NCBI GenBank assembly: GCA_015499985.1
Contig: JAAAUF010000161.1
Coordinates: 512-56,209 of the forward strand
Direction: 5' to 3'
Length of the DNA: 55,698 nucleotides
Origin: Haplosporangium gracile
Lineage: Eukaryota; Mortierellomycota; Mortierellomycetes; Mortierellales; Mortierellaceae
Of the stretch, positions 36,101 through 46,816 are shown in pieces. A program made the position numbers and the translations under genes. Below the pieces are notes generated by a model, which had not been told where the DNA came from, made no database searches, and saw only the letters and a list, made by a program, of their open reading frames with translations. The number at the start of each line of letters is the position of its first letter. The stretch's first letter is position 1.

Positions 36101-36942
36101 TACGTGTTGGTTAGTTTGGTAATGGCGCTATATCATTTTCATTTCGTCAGAGTGTCTGTTTTATTTTGTAATCAGCTTCTCTGTTATCACTATGCAAAAT
36201 CATTCAATCACCAATGCCGCGATGGGAAGAAGAACAAACCGCAACGATGTTCCATCGATATATATCTTTCTTCCTCGATGTCGATGGCAATGAACAAAAA
36301 GTCAAGTGAGGCTAATGGTTTCTTCTGCGTGTCGGAGTGCATCCATTTTAGTTGTGTGGTAAATAAGATTAGGTTGTGAAGTGTCCATCTGTGAAAGAAG
36401 GAAAGAAAGTAGAAGAATACTCAATAGCTCGCCAAAGTCAGCCAACATATTTTTTTCTTGTTGACTAGTAGTCCAACCATAGCAGACACCCGGACAACAT
36501 GGGGTGCAAAGTTATACATGCATACATGTATATATATTCTCCCTGCGTTTTCACTTTTCTCATTTTTCATATCTCTTTTCCTTCTCTCTCGTCCCTTATT
36601 GTTAGTTTTTCCTTCCTCTTCTTTTCTTTTCTTTCTCCACCTCTCTTCGCTTCTCTATATCCATCCTCATCTACTTATAATCCCTCTCGCTCAACCTTTC
36701 TTTCCTCTTCATCATTCGATAACGACAACTCCTCTGTGCTCCTCTTTTGCTCCTCGTTGTGTATCATTTTTTCCATCAATCAATTTTTTCTTCTTCCATT
36801 TTACGCCCACTGTCCCCTCACATTCGCACGCGCAATTTAAAAATCTATTTGTCCCCACTTCCACACCGTCTTTTCCCTCGTCCGCTGCTCCTCTCTACTC
36901 CCTCGGTAACAACTGCAGACAACACTAATAATAATATTCACT
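33166..36942. other. Long intergenic region upstream of the GH17 gene
   Basis: About 3.8 kb, the longest gene-free stretch here. It contains homopolymers (T-run near 35762-35781), a GGAA-type repeat (about 35206-35250), a composite CACGTG/TGACTCA element and, from about 36540, a long pyrimidine-rich leader into the GH17 ATG. No coding sequence can be supported on either strand. Confidence 0.55.
33731..33741. promoter_or_regulatory. Overlapping E-box and Gcn4/AP-1-type site
   Basis: CACGTGACTCA joins CACGTG and TGACTCA, the cores of bHLH and bZIP (Gcn4) sites. It is 0.6 kb after paralog B and 3.2 kb before the GH17 gene, so a target gene is not obvious. Confidence 0.2.
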
Positions 36943-39879
36943 ATGGATCCCACAAGCAACAACAGCAGCAGTAGGAGTAGCCATGATGGTCCTCGCTATA
37001 CGAACCCTATCCGGTCACCAACACCACAACAACAGGCACAAAAACACCACAAGAACTCGACTTCTCCCTCTGGACTCTCAGTAGCTACCTTTCCAGCTCG
37101 ACCAGCAAGCATCGATGACACCCCAGCTGCCTCCACAGCATCATCCTCGCCAAACTCTCCCTTCTCTTCCACACAAAACCCGTGGTCGCCAGACCCAGCT
37201 CTCCAAAATGCCTCTTCTTCCTCTACCTCTGCGCATCCTTCACTTATATCGCCCTTTGCACATCCTCTCGACTCTACCAAACCATACGCAACAAACCAAA
37301 GCAATCACCCGTCGCCATTGCACCGCAGTGGCAGTTTCCAGCGCCCTCTGCCGGGTCGCTTTGAATCGGGGATCCCTATGACCCCAGGCGAGGAAAAGAT
37401 GGTTTTTGACAAAGGTCTCTTATTCAGTTCTCACCACCGTCCTTCAACTCGGTCTGACCCCACGAATGAGGTCTTTAGCGAACCCTTACCTAAATTGCCT
37501 TCGATGGTGGTGGACAGGGCAGGCTCAGACCCAGAGGCGGCCACCATCACCACAGCAGGAGAGCGCTACACTGGAGAGCTGATATCAAACAGCCATCATC
37601 AGAGCAGTAATACGGACATTTCTGAGCGTGAGATTCGCTCAACGCCCATCCACATGCCTGTCATCCACCACCCCTCGCCAACAACGACCACCACCTCGAT
37701 CTATTCTTCCTCCCAACAGTCGTTCGCCCCTAGGACCCCTTCGCCCAACCTCTCAACTTTGATCGCTCAACAGCCACATTCAGCCCTGACGTCGACTAGC
37801 TCACTTCACCGTTCTCTTGGCGACAGCAATAACAACATCGCCAATAGCAACAGCATACCATATTCTGCACCCTCTTCGTTACGCCCAGACTCTATTGTTT
37901 CCTTCCCGGATTCCTCACCTCTCATGGCTCCTAATGTTCTGGCAGCAGTCGATGCTCGTTTGAGAGAGTCTAACCGTCAAAAGGTCCTCGCTTCCTCTCA
38001 GCCGTCTGCTTCGTCTTTGGCGCACCCTGTTCACCCCCACCAACAACACTCTGGTACCTCCCAAGGAAGCAGTAGCAATAGTAATGCCGCTTCGTCATCT
38101 TCGTCTGCAGCACCCGTCTCGGAAGCTACCTCTCCCTCTGTTTCTCCATCGGTTATTACCCACCACGATGTCCTTCAGAGTTCTGAATTGATCTTGAGTC
38201 GCGAGCAGCTCTTTGACGCCCTGAATGGAGACGACGATGATGACGAGGAAGACGATGAGCAGCTGACTCACCCAAAGCCTGGCTTCGCCCGCAATCAACA
38301 ACGCAGAGGTGCCTCGTCTTCAAGGTCTTCGCTGCCTCGAAGTTCAGCCTCATCCTACAGGAGTGGCAGTGGAATCGAGCTCAACACAAAGGTTCAAAAA
38401 CCGGTCTCTGCCAAGTTGGCCGCCAGCGGTATCGAATCTGGTAGGGGTAACAACGGCAAGGAGAGGGAATGGATCAGCGCGGCGATGGTGACTAAGGGGG
38501 GCGCTGATAGCAAGGAGAGATATTCGACACTTGACTCGACCGCGGAACTTCCATCGACGTATCCTCAGACGAGCAACTGGCTCGAGAGTAAGAGACGCAC
38601 TAGCCGCAGGTGGCGCCGGACCTGTTTTGCGGTTGGGCTACTAGTTTTTGTTGGCATTATTGCCGGTATCGCAATTGGATTCGTCTCCAGAAAGAACAAA
38701 ATTGATGGGCTTGCTCCTCCAACCTCCATGTACGTCTTCGCCACCCCGTTTTTTTTTTTTCGCAAATAATCATATTCAATAGGTGTTTGAAAACGCGTTT
38801 CATATACTTACTACTCCAACGCTTTACTTCTTTAACAATAGTGACCCAGAAAAGCCAACGACAGTGCCTGTAATTACCCAGTTCCCACCAAATCCAAACC
38901 TGCACAAGTCCTTCTACGGACTCGACTACAATCCCGCCAAGACGATTATGCCCTGGTGCGGCGCCGGGATCCAGGACGTGATCAACGACATCAACGTCAT
39001 CTCGCAACTCACCAACCGCGTCCGCCTCTACGGAATGGACTGTGGACAAGCAGACCTCACCTTCCAGGCCATCAACCTCCTCAACCTCAACATGACCATG
39101 AAGGTTGTCCTCACCGTCTGGGTCGACAACAACGCTACCACCTACCAGCGCCAATACGATACCCTCTTCCGAGTCCTTGACACCTACGGAACTAACATGG
39201 TCCAAGGGATCAGTGTTGGAAACGAGGCCATCTTCCGCGGGGATATCACGTTGACAGACCTTGGCACCCGTATGGCGACTGTCAAGAGTGAGATCAAGAA
39301 ACGTTACAACGCCAATATCCCAATTTTCACCTCGGAGATTGGCAACAATTTGAACTCTACTCTCGCAGACCTGTCGGATGAGCTCAGTGGCAACTTGCAT
39401 CCCTTCTTTGCGGGAGTTGCAGTCGAAACTGCAGCACAGTGGACGTTCAGTCAGTATAATATCACCATTGAAGACAACCCTACACCGAGTAAACTTAAAG
39501 GGACCATTTCAGAAGTCGGCTGGCCCTCCGCCCCTGCCTCCGCCGTCAACAGTAAGTCCTCTTTCTCTTTCTTGCCTCGTACTCGTCCATGATTTGATAT
39601 TTCCCTTTTTTTTTTATCGTTCCTCAGACGCTAATCCTGACATCTATATTGTTTTTTTTTGTTATAGAACCATCGGCGGTGCCGGGTGTGGCCAACTTAC
39701 AAACAATGGTCGACACGTTCATCTGTCAGGCAAATGCGGCAAAGATGCCTTACTACTGGTTTGAGTATAAGGATGAGCCCTGGAAGAACGATCCCACAGT
39801 CCCTGTAGAGCCTAATTGGGGTCTTTTTGACAAGAGCGGAAACCTCAAAGTCAGAATCCCAGATTGTCCTGCACCCTAA
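36943..39879 (+). CDS. Membrane-anchored GH17 glucan endo-1,3-beta-glucosidase
   Basis: Exons are 36943-38729, 38842-39551 and 39668-39879 (902 aa). Residues 1-555 are a Ser/Pro/Gln-rich, disordered, presumably cytosolic region with an acidic DDDDDEEDDEQ patch. A single helix at about 562-581 (AVGLLVFVGIIAGIAIGFV) after WRRTC makes this a type II membrane protein. The GH17 domain follows (about 610-900): FYGLDYNPA, GISVGNEAIFRG (acid/base Glu near 724) and ISEVGWPSAP (nucleophile Glu near 820), then FICQANAAKMPYYWFEYKDEPWK at the end. Both catalytic Glu are present. Fungal relatives hydrolyse or remodel wall beta-1,3-glucan from the plasma membrane. The long Ser-rich cytosolic part may be phosphorylated; that is inference. 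The gene is convergent with the TilS-like gene 159 bp away. Confidence 0.93.
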
Positions 39880-40038
39880 TACTATTAGTACACACTTTAT
39901 TTTTTTTTACTACTCCTTCACTCTTTCCTTGTACTGTACATCCTAATTTTCAAACAATAATACCTTTTATTTCATTTCACACAAACTTATCGAACTGGAG
40001 GAGGGGGGAGGGGGGGGAGGGTTTGATCTCCATGATGG

Positions 40039-42428
40039 TTATTGAAAATGACTCATGTCTTTGAAGTCTGTGGGAGGGTTGGATTTGAACCGGCTCTGAA
40101 ATGAGAATCGCGTGGGCCCGAAGTGGAGGCCGAGTGTCGGGAGTGAGAGGATGTCGCTTGTTGTTATCAGTTCTGTTCTATTAACACCTCCCACTTGTGC
40201 ATCAGACTGGGAGAGAATAATAGGGATGGTGAAACGCGCCTTTCCGGGGACAGTAGACATCCACTGATCCATTCTCTTCAGCCCATCCTCCTCCTGCTCC
40301 TGAGGATTCAGTTCCAAACGACGTCGAATTATCTCAACATCCTTCACATTTAACGGCCGGATCTGCACTTGCTCGCTCGGTCCTGTCAGCGCTGAGCATG
40401 ACAAAGATTCCCAGGTACCGGTAATCCTGAGAAAGAAGCGCTGATCCCAGAGAACGTCCAGACCATCCTTGAGCGGAACAGATACAGTTGACGACAGTTG
40501 GTCAGCATGAGACATGGGCTGCCGACTGATCGTCCAATGCTCGGGCACACCTTTCGACTTTCGTGGTGGAGAGATCATAACGCCGGCAATGATGAGTGGC
40601 GTTCTGACAAACAGCGTTGACACTCCTGCCAAAATCAAAGATTCTAACTGTTCCTGTTTCTGTTGATGTGGAAGAGAAGTCTCCGGTATGCCTGAGAGAC
40701 GGTTCGATACGCGCTGTTTCAACTTGCGATAGACCGTCGGGCTAGCACTGGTACTAAAGCTATTGGAGCCAGCTTCATGTTTGGTGGCGCTGACTGATGG
40801 CGAGTTGGTTGGTAGATCGAATTCCGGAGTCAAAAATTGTCGCTGTTGCAGGCGTAGATTATGTTGAAGGGACTGGATATCCTCCAAACGCGGGTTGTGA
40901 TCCCTACAGTTCACCCATCGCACCAGGAACGACAGCAGTCGAGTCGACACATGGTTCTGTGATTCCTGTAGCCACTCTACGCTCGCGCTTCCTGTTCTTG
41001 CTGGAGTTGAGTTTGTATTTGATTCAAGTCTGAGATGGCAGGCGCCGTTGACATTGTCGAACCAAATATCTCTGATCCATGGAGTGACTATGCAAAATTA
41101 AAATGCGGTTATGAGTCACCAGCCCGAAAATCGTTGACAGTCAATGCATAAACATTGGTAGTTCTTGGCGTATGGTAAGTACCTTGCTTCCAAGCTGCTT
41201 GCCTATGTCGAGCCATCCTATCTCGAAAGGCGAGCATCGCAGTAGTTGAAAGTGGGTGTACCTCAGAACCTTCAGAATCCTTGATCAACCCAACGAGCGA
41301 ATCCTGGTGCTGCTGGTAGTGGCGGATCACATTTCGTTGATAATCTAGTGACTTGTTCGAAGGGTCTTCTACCCACAGTGTCCCCGCTTCTTCGCATGTT
41401 GCCCGTAATCGGTCCTATAACCACAAACAAATGACAATAAGATACATTGTAAGTGCTATAAAGGGAGTCACTCTCACTCAAGCCGCCGCCATGTAGACCA
41501 GGCCGTGGCTTACCTTGGACACTTGAAGCAAGGGTCTGACAACACGAATATCAAGCGCTTCAGGAACAGCTAGAACACCCAATGGCGCAAGACCCTGGAT
41601 CCCTGCAAGTCCATCAATCCCGCTCGCCCTCGAGAACCGGAAAAGAGTTGTCTCGACTTGATCACCGGCATGATGACCCACAAAGAGATCCTCAATCGAG
41701 AGTGCATGACATTGTTGGGCAATTGCTTTGTATCGCCTCAGTCGCGCCTTTGTCTCGAGATGTATCTTGTCTGGTTTTTGAGACGCCTCGGTCAGCTGAT
41801 TATTTTGGTTGTCGCTGTGGCTGTAGCTGTGGTTATGGTGATCTAGTTCCAAGCTGTCGGGTGTTGACCAGTCCAAAGTGAGCACATGCGGAACGACATC
41901 TATTTATGAGTAGTAGATAGTCAACAGAGGCGAAGCCTATTTATTAGTCACATTTACGTTCTACAACGTACTTTTGTCCATGGCTCCGTCTTATAGCTGA
42001 AGTAGTCATTTTTCCGTATTGTTCTTACTCAGTTTCTGAACTTGTTGGGCAACATAATGCGCTTCCTCCGTGCTGTTGTCCCGCAACTTGTGGTCGACAA
42101 TAAAGGCATGAAGTCTCGTCATCGTGCCATTGATACCGTGGCTCTGAGGAGAATAGTGACGAGCCAAGAGGGTTGCTAGGGCCATGCTGTCAACGCCACC
42201 CGAGACAGCGATGCCTATGTTCCGCTCGCTGGCGTTCTTGTTGTCATTCTCACGCTGTCCCTGCTTGCGTGATTCGTCAACACTAGCAGGATAGGAGGTG
42301 TCCTGGTGATGTTGTTGGTGGCGGTGGCGAAGGGCAATTGCATATGCTGCTGTTACTTCGAGAGGGCTGATCCACTGCGCAAACTCCTTAGCGGTGATGG
42401 CAGCAAGTCCTGTAGTGCGAGTCTTCAT
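40039..42428 (-). CDS. tRNA(Ile)-lysidine synthetase-like protein (TilS, PP-loop ATPase)
   Basis: Exons in minus order are 42428-42029, 41899-41514, 41414-41183 and 41087-40039 (688 aa, phases agree). The PP-loop SGGVDS is at residues 76-81, followed by AFIVDHKLRDNSTEEA, then GHHAGDQVETTLFRFSRASGIDGLAG and LWVEDPSNKSLDYQRNVIRH, all diagnostic of TilS. TilS converts C34 of tRNA(Ile) with CAU anticodon to lysidine so that it reads AUA. In a fungus the likely site is the mitochondrion; the N-terminus has an AITAKEFAQWISPLEVTAAYAIALRHRH stretch but no textbook presequence. The C-terminal half is long and divergent, with Ser-rich inserts. Insertions also separate motif 1 from the start (HQQHHQ, QRENDNKN). 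Confidence 0.9.
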
Positions 42429-42825
42429 GTCATTCTAGCTGATCCTTAAGTGTATGTGTTCGCGACAAGGAGACGGAAAGAGAGAAAGAGAGAGAGTGAG
42501 GGCCCATTTTTTTTTCTGTTGATTTGAAAGCGCAAAATGCTGCAGCCTGTCAAAAAGCCACTGTTTTTTGAACTTCTCTAATACCTCAACATTTTCTTGA
42601 TTTCTTAACCATTCGATCGTCCTCTCTTTTGTCCTCGTTATCTCTTCTCCTTTCCTCTTCTTCCTTCCTACTCTTTGTCTTCCTGTCCCTCCTTCTTGTT
42701 CCCAGTTCTCATACTCTCTCGTTTCTTTCAACCCTTCTTTTTAGTTTTCTCCCTTCTTTGTCGTTCATTGCTCTCTGTGCTCGTACTCTTTTTCTTCTTG
42801 TTCAATGCTACCATTCACACAACAG
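42429..42825. other. Short intergenic region upstream of the TilS-like gene
   Basis: This holds the TilS-like promoter (minus strand) and, from about 42610, T/C-rich plus-strand sequence leading to an acceptor-like ACAACAG at 42819-42825. No complete gene is seen. Confidence 0.5.
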
Positions 42826-43006
42826 CGACAACATCAACAACACGTACACAGATGTGATGGGAGTTGAGTGGCCCAAGTATGACAAGACAAACCCTGTGTT
42901 GGCGTTCAAGAAGGATAAAGGTGTTGTGTCGAGGTATGCGGACACGCCGGTGTGTGAGTTGTTGAATATGAATACTCAGTATGACTTCCAGGTCCTTGTT
43001 GTATAG
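42826..43006 (+). pseudogene. Orphan coding fragment, possibly the last exon of a lost carboxylesterase-type gene
   Basis: After an acceptor-like CAACAG, 59 codons stay open to a TAG at 43004-43006 and read convincingly as protein: NNTYTDVMGVEWPKYD, NPVLAFKKDKGVV, DTPVCELLNM. The WPKYD...NPVL pattern is reminiscent of the C-terminal end of type B carboxylesterases, but this is a weak likeness. No upstream exon, signal peptide or catalytic motif is found in the 400 bp before it. It may be a relic of a decayed or rearranged gene, or a small gene starting at the in-frame ATG at 42857. Confidence 0.35.
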
Positions 43007-43105
43007 TTTTTATCTAATGAAGTGCGTTTGATATCTTTTTCGTGCACCGATGTGTCTGAAAGTGTGAATTTTGACTGGTTGTGTAATTTGATATTGGTCT
43101 TGTTT

Positions 43106-43119
43106 GACGCGGTCGCGTC
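43106..43119. repeat. Perfect GC-rich hairpin
   Basis: GACGCG and CGCGTC are separated by GT. It lies in the short interval between the orphan fragment and the 3' end of the BRCT gene. A tRNA was considered here and rejected. Confidence 0.5.
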
Positions 43120-43253
43120 CAATGGTTTAATCGTTAAAGTGCGCGCTATGTTACTTTGAACTTTTGTCAAAAAAGAGATCGCGACGCGTGTCAGGTTCAA
43201 GGGCTGCAAAGGGGCCGGAACCGGACATTACCATGACCTACAGTCCCAGTCAC

Positions 43254-45200
43254 TCAAGGTCGTTTTCTCCGCAGATCAACGTTGTCGCGTTCGATATCGA
43301 TCAACCTCACTCCAACTGGTCTCGTCATCAAAAGCTGTTTCGAATCTTCATCCAGTCGTGCAAGCGTGTCCCTCAGGTAGTCCTCAGCGCGTATGCGACC
43401 CGTTCTTTGGTGGCTCGCACTGTGTCCTTCTGCGCTGTTGCTACGTAGGGATGTAAGAACATGAGTCGGAATTAGTTCTACTTGGATTTTACACACTATA
43501 GGTGAAAGCGATGGCACCAGCATACCTTATCTTGCTATCTTCGCATGTATGAAATGATGCGGATGACAGACTGTGGTGGGATGAAAGAGGCACCGTACCG
43601 GCCCTGTTAAGACTCTTCTCTGAGAAATTCCTCCTCTTTTGATCGGAAACAGCCACTTCATCATCACTAAATGCGATATATATGGCAGGTGAGCTATTAA
43701 CTATCTGTCCCCTCCAGTATTGATACAAGCCTAAATGCCACTTGTTCGTCCAGTATGTACTTACGAAGAACCAAAGACGCTATCAGAGACCTGACTGTCG
43801 TGAGTTCGAGCAGGTGGCCTAATAGTTGTGTACGTTTGAGAAGGTTGTCCGACAGTTTCGTTAGTTTGAGGACGTAGTGCAACAGCGTTGGTATGTCAAT
43901 CAGCTGGACTTCACAAGTAAGCAAAATCAACACCCTCCTACGAACTAAACGTTTTTAACGCCATACTTCTTGGATTTAAGTATTGACGGTGGGAGCCGTC
44001 TCTTCCTTTTTAACGCTTCCGGAATTACTTGTTGTTGAACTGATTGTAGTTCTGATGGATCAGAGTCGTCCACGATTTCGATGCCCTCTATAGTGTTCGT
44101 AGGAAGATCTGATTCGGAAGGCTCATACTCTTCGTCACTCGATCGGAAAGCCTGCGTCAAAAACGCTTGAGTACCAACCGCTGACTCATCCTCCCGTTCA
44201 TCTGTCCCTACAATCTCATCCTCCTCCTCCACTTCCTCATCGGCTGCCTTCTCCGGCTCCGACTTGGTCAACATAATCGTCCTTGCACTTCCTGTTGAAA
44301 CTGAGTCAGAGCGACTCTGCCGAAAGGGTGATGAGATTCGCCTTCCCCCCACACTGCCCAGAGTCGGATGTGTTTTGTGAGAAGACGCACCGCCGCTGCT
44401 TGGTGTTACTGAAAGATCCTGAATCTCGGATTCCGGTTGATGAGGCTGCCACGGCTTGTCCAGTGATATAACGTTGGTGCTGTTGAATGCGGCCATCCCT
44501 ACTGCCATATTGCCATGTTCTGTCGAGTCTAATCGTTTGGGTGATGCAGTGTTAATGATTTGCGGATCAAATTATCTGTTAGCATCACGTACCAAAGAGT
44601 CGTTTCAGAGCCAATGCGCACGCATACCAAATCTCGACAAGCCGGGAAACACGCTCTTGTACCGCTTTAAAGAAAGGCGTTTCTGGCCACGGATGGAATC
44701 TATTTGACATATTGGAGCGGAGCGTTAGTACTTAAGTTAGTACCTGTCAACGCACCTCTTGATAGGATAGAGCCAAGCGGACACATGGCTCATACCTTCG
44801 ATCCAGTCCGGTCTTAGGATCTTCATCGTTGGCTTGTAACTACTGTCAGGTGCCGAGATAAAGAGTTGGTTAATGGAAAGGGCCACGCATCAAGTGGTAG
44901 CATCTTGTCTCTTTGTAGCTCTCGAGTATTTCAGACTGTTTCGCATCGTACCTTGATTCACCAGAGGACGTTTTGTCGGTGACAAAGGCTATGTCGGCCT
45001 CTGCAATTTCCTTCACCGTACCGCCATGATTGACTACAAAATTGAATAGGAGGAAAAAGAGCACGGTTGTTGGTGAAAGGTTCGTCTTGCGGTTTGTTTC
45101 CTTCCTGGAAGGTAATATGGAAGCAAACGTGAAGCTTACTCCAAGTCTGCTTGTATGAGCGCAACTCTGGTGCGAACCAGGCTGAGAATCCACTGAACAT
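43254..45200 (-). CDS. Single-BRCT-domain protein
   Basis: Eight exons in minus order: 45200-45140, 45033-44952, 44842-44796, 44699-44628, 44528-43967, 43818-43765, 43666-43526 and 43440-43254 (401 aa). Residues 1-80 form a BRCT domain read across four exons: FSGFSAWFAPEL, INHGGTVKEIAEADIAFVTD, then MKILRPDWIEDSIRGQKRLS with the hallmark Trp. The rest is low-complexity and acidic (EEVEEEDEIVG, SSDEEYEPSESD) with a basic patch (KRKRRLPP, nuclear-localisation-like) and SQ/TQ-type sites. BRCT proteins bind phosphopeptides in DNA repair, checkpoint or telomere complexes, but the exact role is unknown. The N-terminal exons are well supported by the domain; the last three exons rest on splice logic only, and an alternative acceptor at 44839 would remove one Ser. 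It shares a short divergent promoter with translin. Confidence 0.75.
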
Positions 45201-45413
45201 GGTGAATGAATGTTGTGTTGTTGTTTGGCGAATGGAGCTAAGGCAAAGGAAGTGTCTGCATTCAAAAAAAAAGTCAAACATGTCTCGGTTTGGTGGCCAC
45301 CAAAATGTGCTGATTGATGACAGTCACCATTTTCATCCTCAGGTTGACAAACAAGACATGCTTGCATTTTCAACACAGCCATTCCTTCCTCTCTCTCACT
45401 CCAACATTCATCA
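45201..45413. promoter_or_regulatory. Bidirectional promoter, BRCT gene / translin
   Basis: Only 213 bp separate the two ATGs, so both genes must share promoter DNA. The translin side has a pyrimidine-rich leader (CTTCCTCTCTCTCACTCC) before ATG; the BRCT side has CAACATTCATTCACC before ATG on its strand. No TATA box on either side. Confidence 0.5.
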
Positions 45414-46700
45414 ATGTCAAACGCTGTCGATCTCGGATTCTTCGATGCCATTCAGGCCTCCATGGAGAATGAAGCCGTAAGAACTTGAAGGGCTTGCTTT
45501 TCTTGATAAGGTACGCCGCTTACTGCTGCCTCCTTTCTAACTCTCGACGCGTTTTGCCCTCCTCTCGTTATCCCACAACAGACCACCAAGGACAACATTC
45601 GCTCGGCTGTTCGTGAGCTGGATAGGACCAACAGGAATATCACAGCTGTCTTGAACCGCGTTCATTCGAGCTCAAAGGATCAAGGTACACTTCGGTCAAC
45701 AGAGAGACTATCAGGCGCGAATATATCGTAGCCCACTTTTCCCACTTTTCCCACTAATGGCCAACTCTTGCGGTTTCAATTATTTAGTACCGGCTCTTTG
45801 TGCCCAAGCACGCATCTACTTTTCGGATATCCAGACTCATATCAGCGATTTGACAAAGCTCGTGCCGACCTACCAATACTACAAATACAACGGACTTTGG
45901 TCAGGACCCATGCAGCAGGCGTGCTTCCTCGCGACGTTGACCATGTACCTGGAGCATGAACGTCTGATCACAGTCGAGGAGCTGGAGGGCTTTTTTGCTG
46001 GTGAGCCAGTGCACGAGAGAGTTGTTTCTGAGTAACGGAGAGCATGATGCAGGATATTTTTATTGGGCTTGCCTAACAATCACGTTTGATATGCCCATCA
46101 TGACACTGATAGTCAAGGTTGATTTGGATAACAACATCACAGAATTTCAGATCTCGGTCGAGGAATTCTTGCATGGAGTCGTCTCTTTGACCAACGAGCT
46201 GGTATGTTTATTGTGTTCCCTAGGAGCAAATTTAGACTCGGCTGAATATTTAATGGTAGGTAACAACGACATGAAGCTAACCATTTGACTCTTCCTTATT
46301 CAACTTTAGTCCCGATTGGCGGTCAATGCAGTGACATCAGGAGACTTTTCTCGCCCAGTCCGCATTGGCAAGTTCCTCAAGGAGCTCTATAGTGGATTTC
46401 AGCTATTGAACTTGAAGAACGATTCCCTCCGCAAGCGCTTTGACGGGATCAAGGTAAAACTCATTTCTCAGGATCAGAACCACAGCAAAAAGCCCTCGGG
46501 CCATTGAGCCTGCAAATTGCGCTTTTCAACTAATGTCTATTTATGTCTATGTTTATTGTGTCTATGCTGTGCTATCTATATAGTACGATATCAAGAAGGT
46601 GGAGGAGATCATTTACGATCTGACTGTGCGAAAGCTCATTGTGGCGAACACGGAACCAGGTCAGGACGTCGCCAGTACTGGAGCAGAAGTACAAGTATGA
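45414..46700 (+). CDS. TSN: Translin
   Basis: Exons are 45414-45476, 45582-45684, 45788-46000, 46113-46201, 46310-46453 and 46584-46700 (242 aa, close to the animal protein). It is almost all helical, as expected: FFDAIQASMENE at the N-terminus, IRSAVRELDRTNRNITAVLNRVH, YQYYKYNGLWSGPMQQACF (conserved core), EEFLHGVVSLTNELSRLAVNAVTSGDF and YDIKKVEEIIYDLTVRKL at the end. Translin binds single-stranded RNA and DNA as an octamer and, with TRAX, forms the C3PO nuclease that removes passenger strands and processes tRNA. TRAX is not in this window. It is divergent from the BRCT gene and convergent with the thioesterase, 116 bp between stops. Confidence 0.95.
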
Positions 46701-46816
46701 GAGAATCACGAACAGGATGGAGGAGCTGGTATGAAAGAAAGGCTAGACCAAAACTATCGACTTTGAAAGTGATACTACACCCCCAACAATGTTTTTGCCG
46801 TTTTTCCCCTTTGTAT

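Noticed and set aside
43106..43210. Possible tRNA gene (CCAATGGTTTAATCG looks like a D-arm; GGTTCAAGG looks like a T-loop; short hairpin at the start)
   Set aside because: The T-stem does not pair, there is no GGTTCGANNCC box B, and no 3' strand matches the proposed acceptor stem.
43496..43598. Alternative BRCT gene intron 43496-43598 (donor GTACGG, acceptor CTATAG)
   Set aside because: The donor is weaker than AAG/GTATGC at 43526, and the resulting hydrophobic segment fits the disordered context less well.
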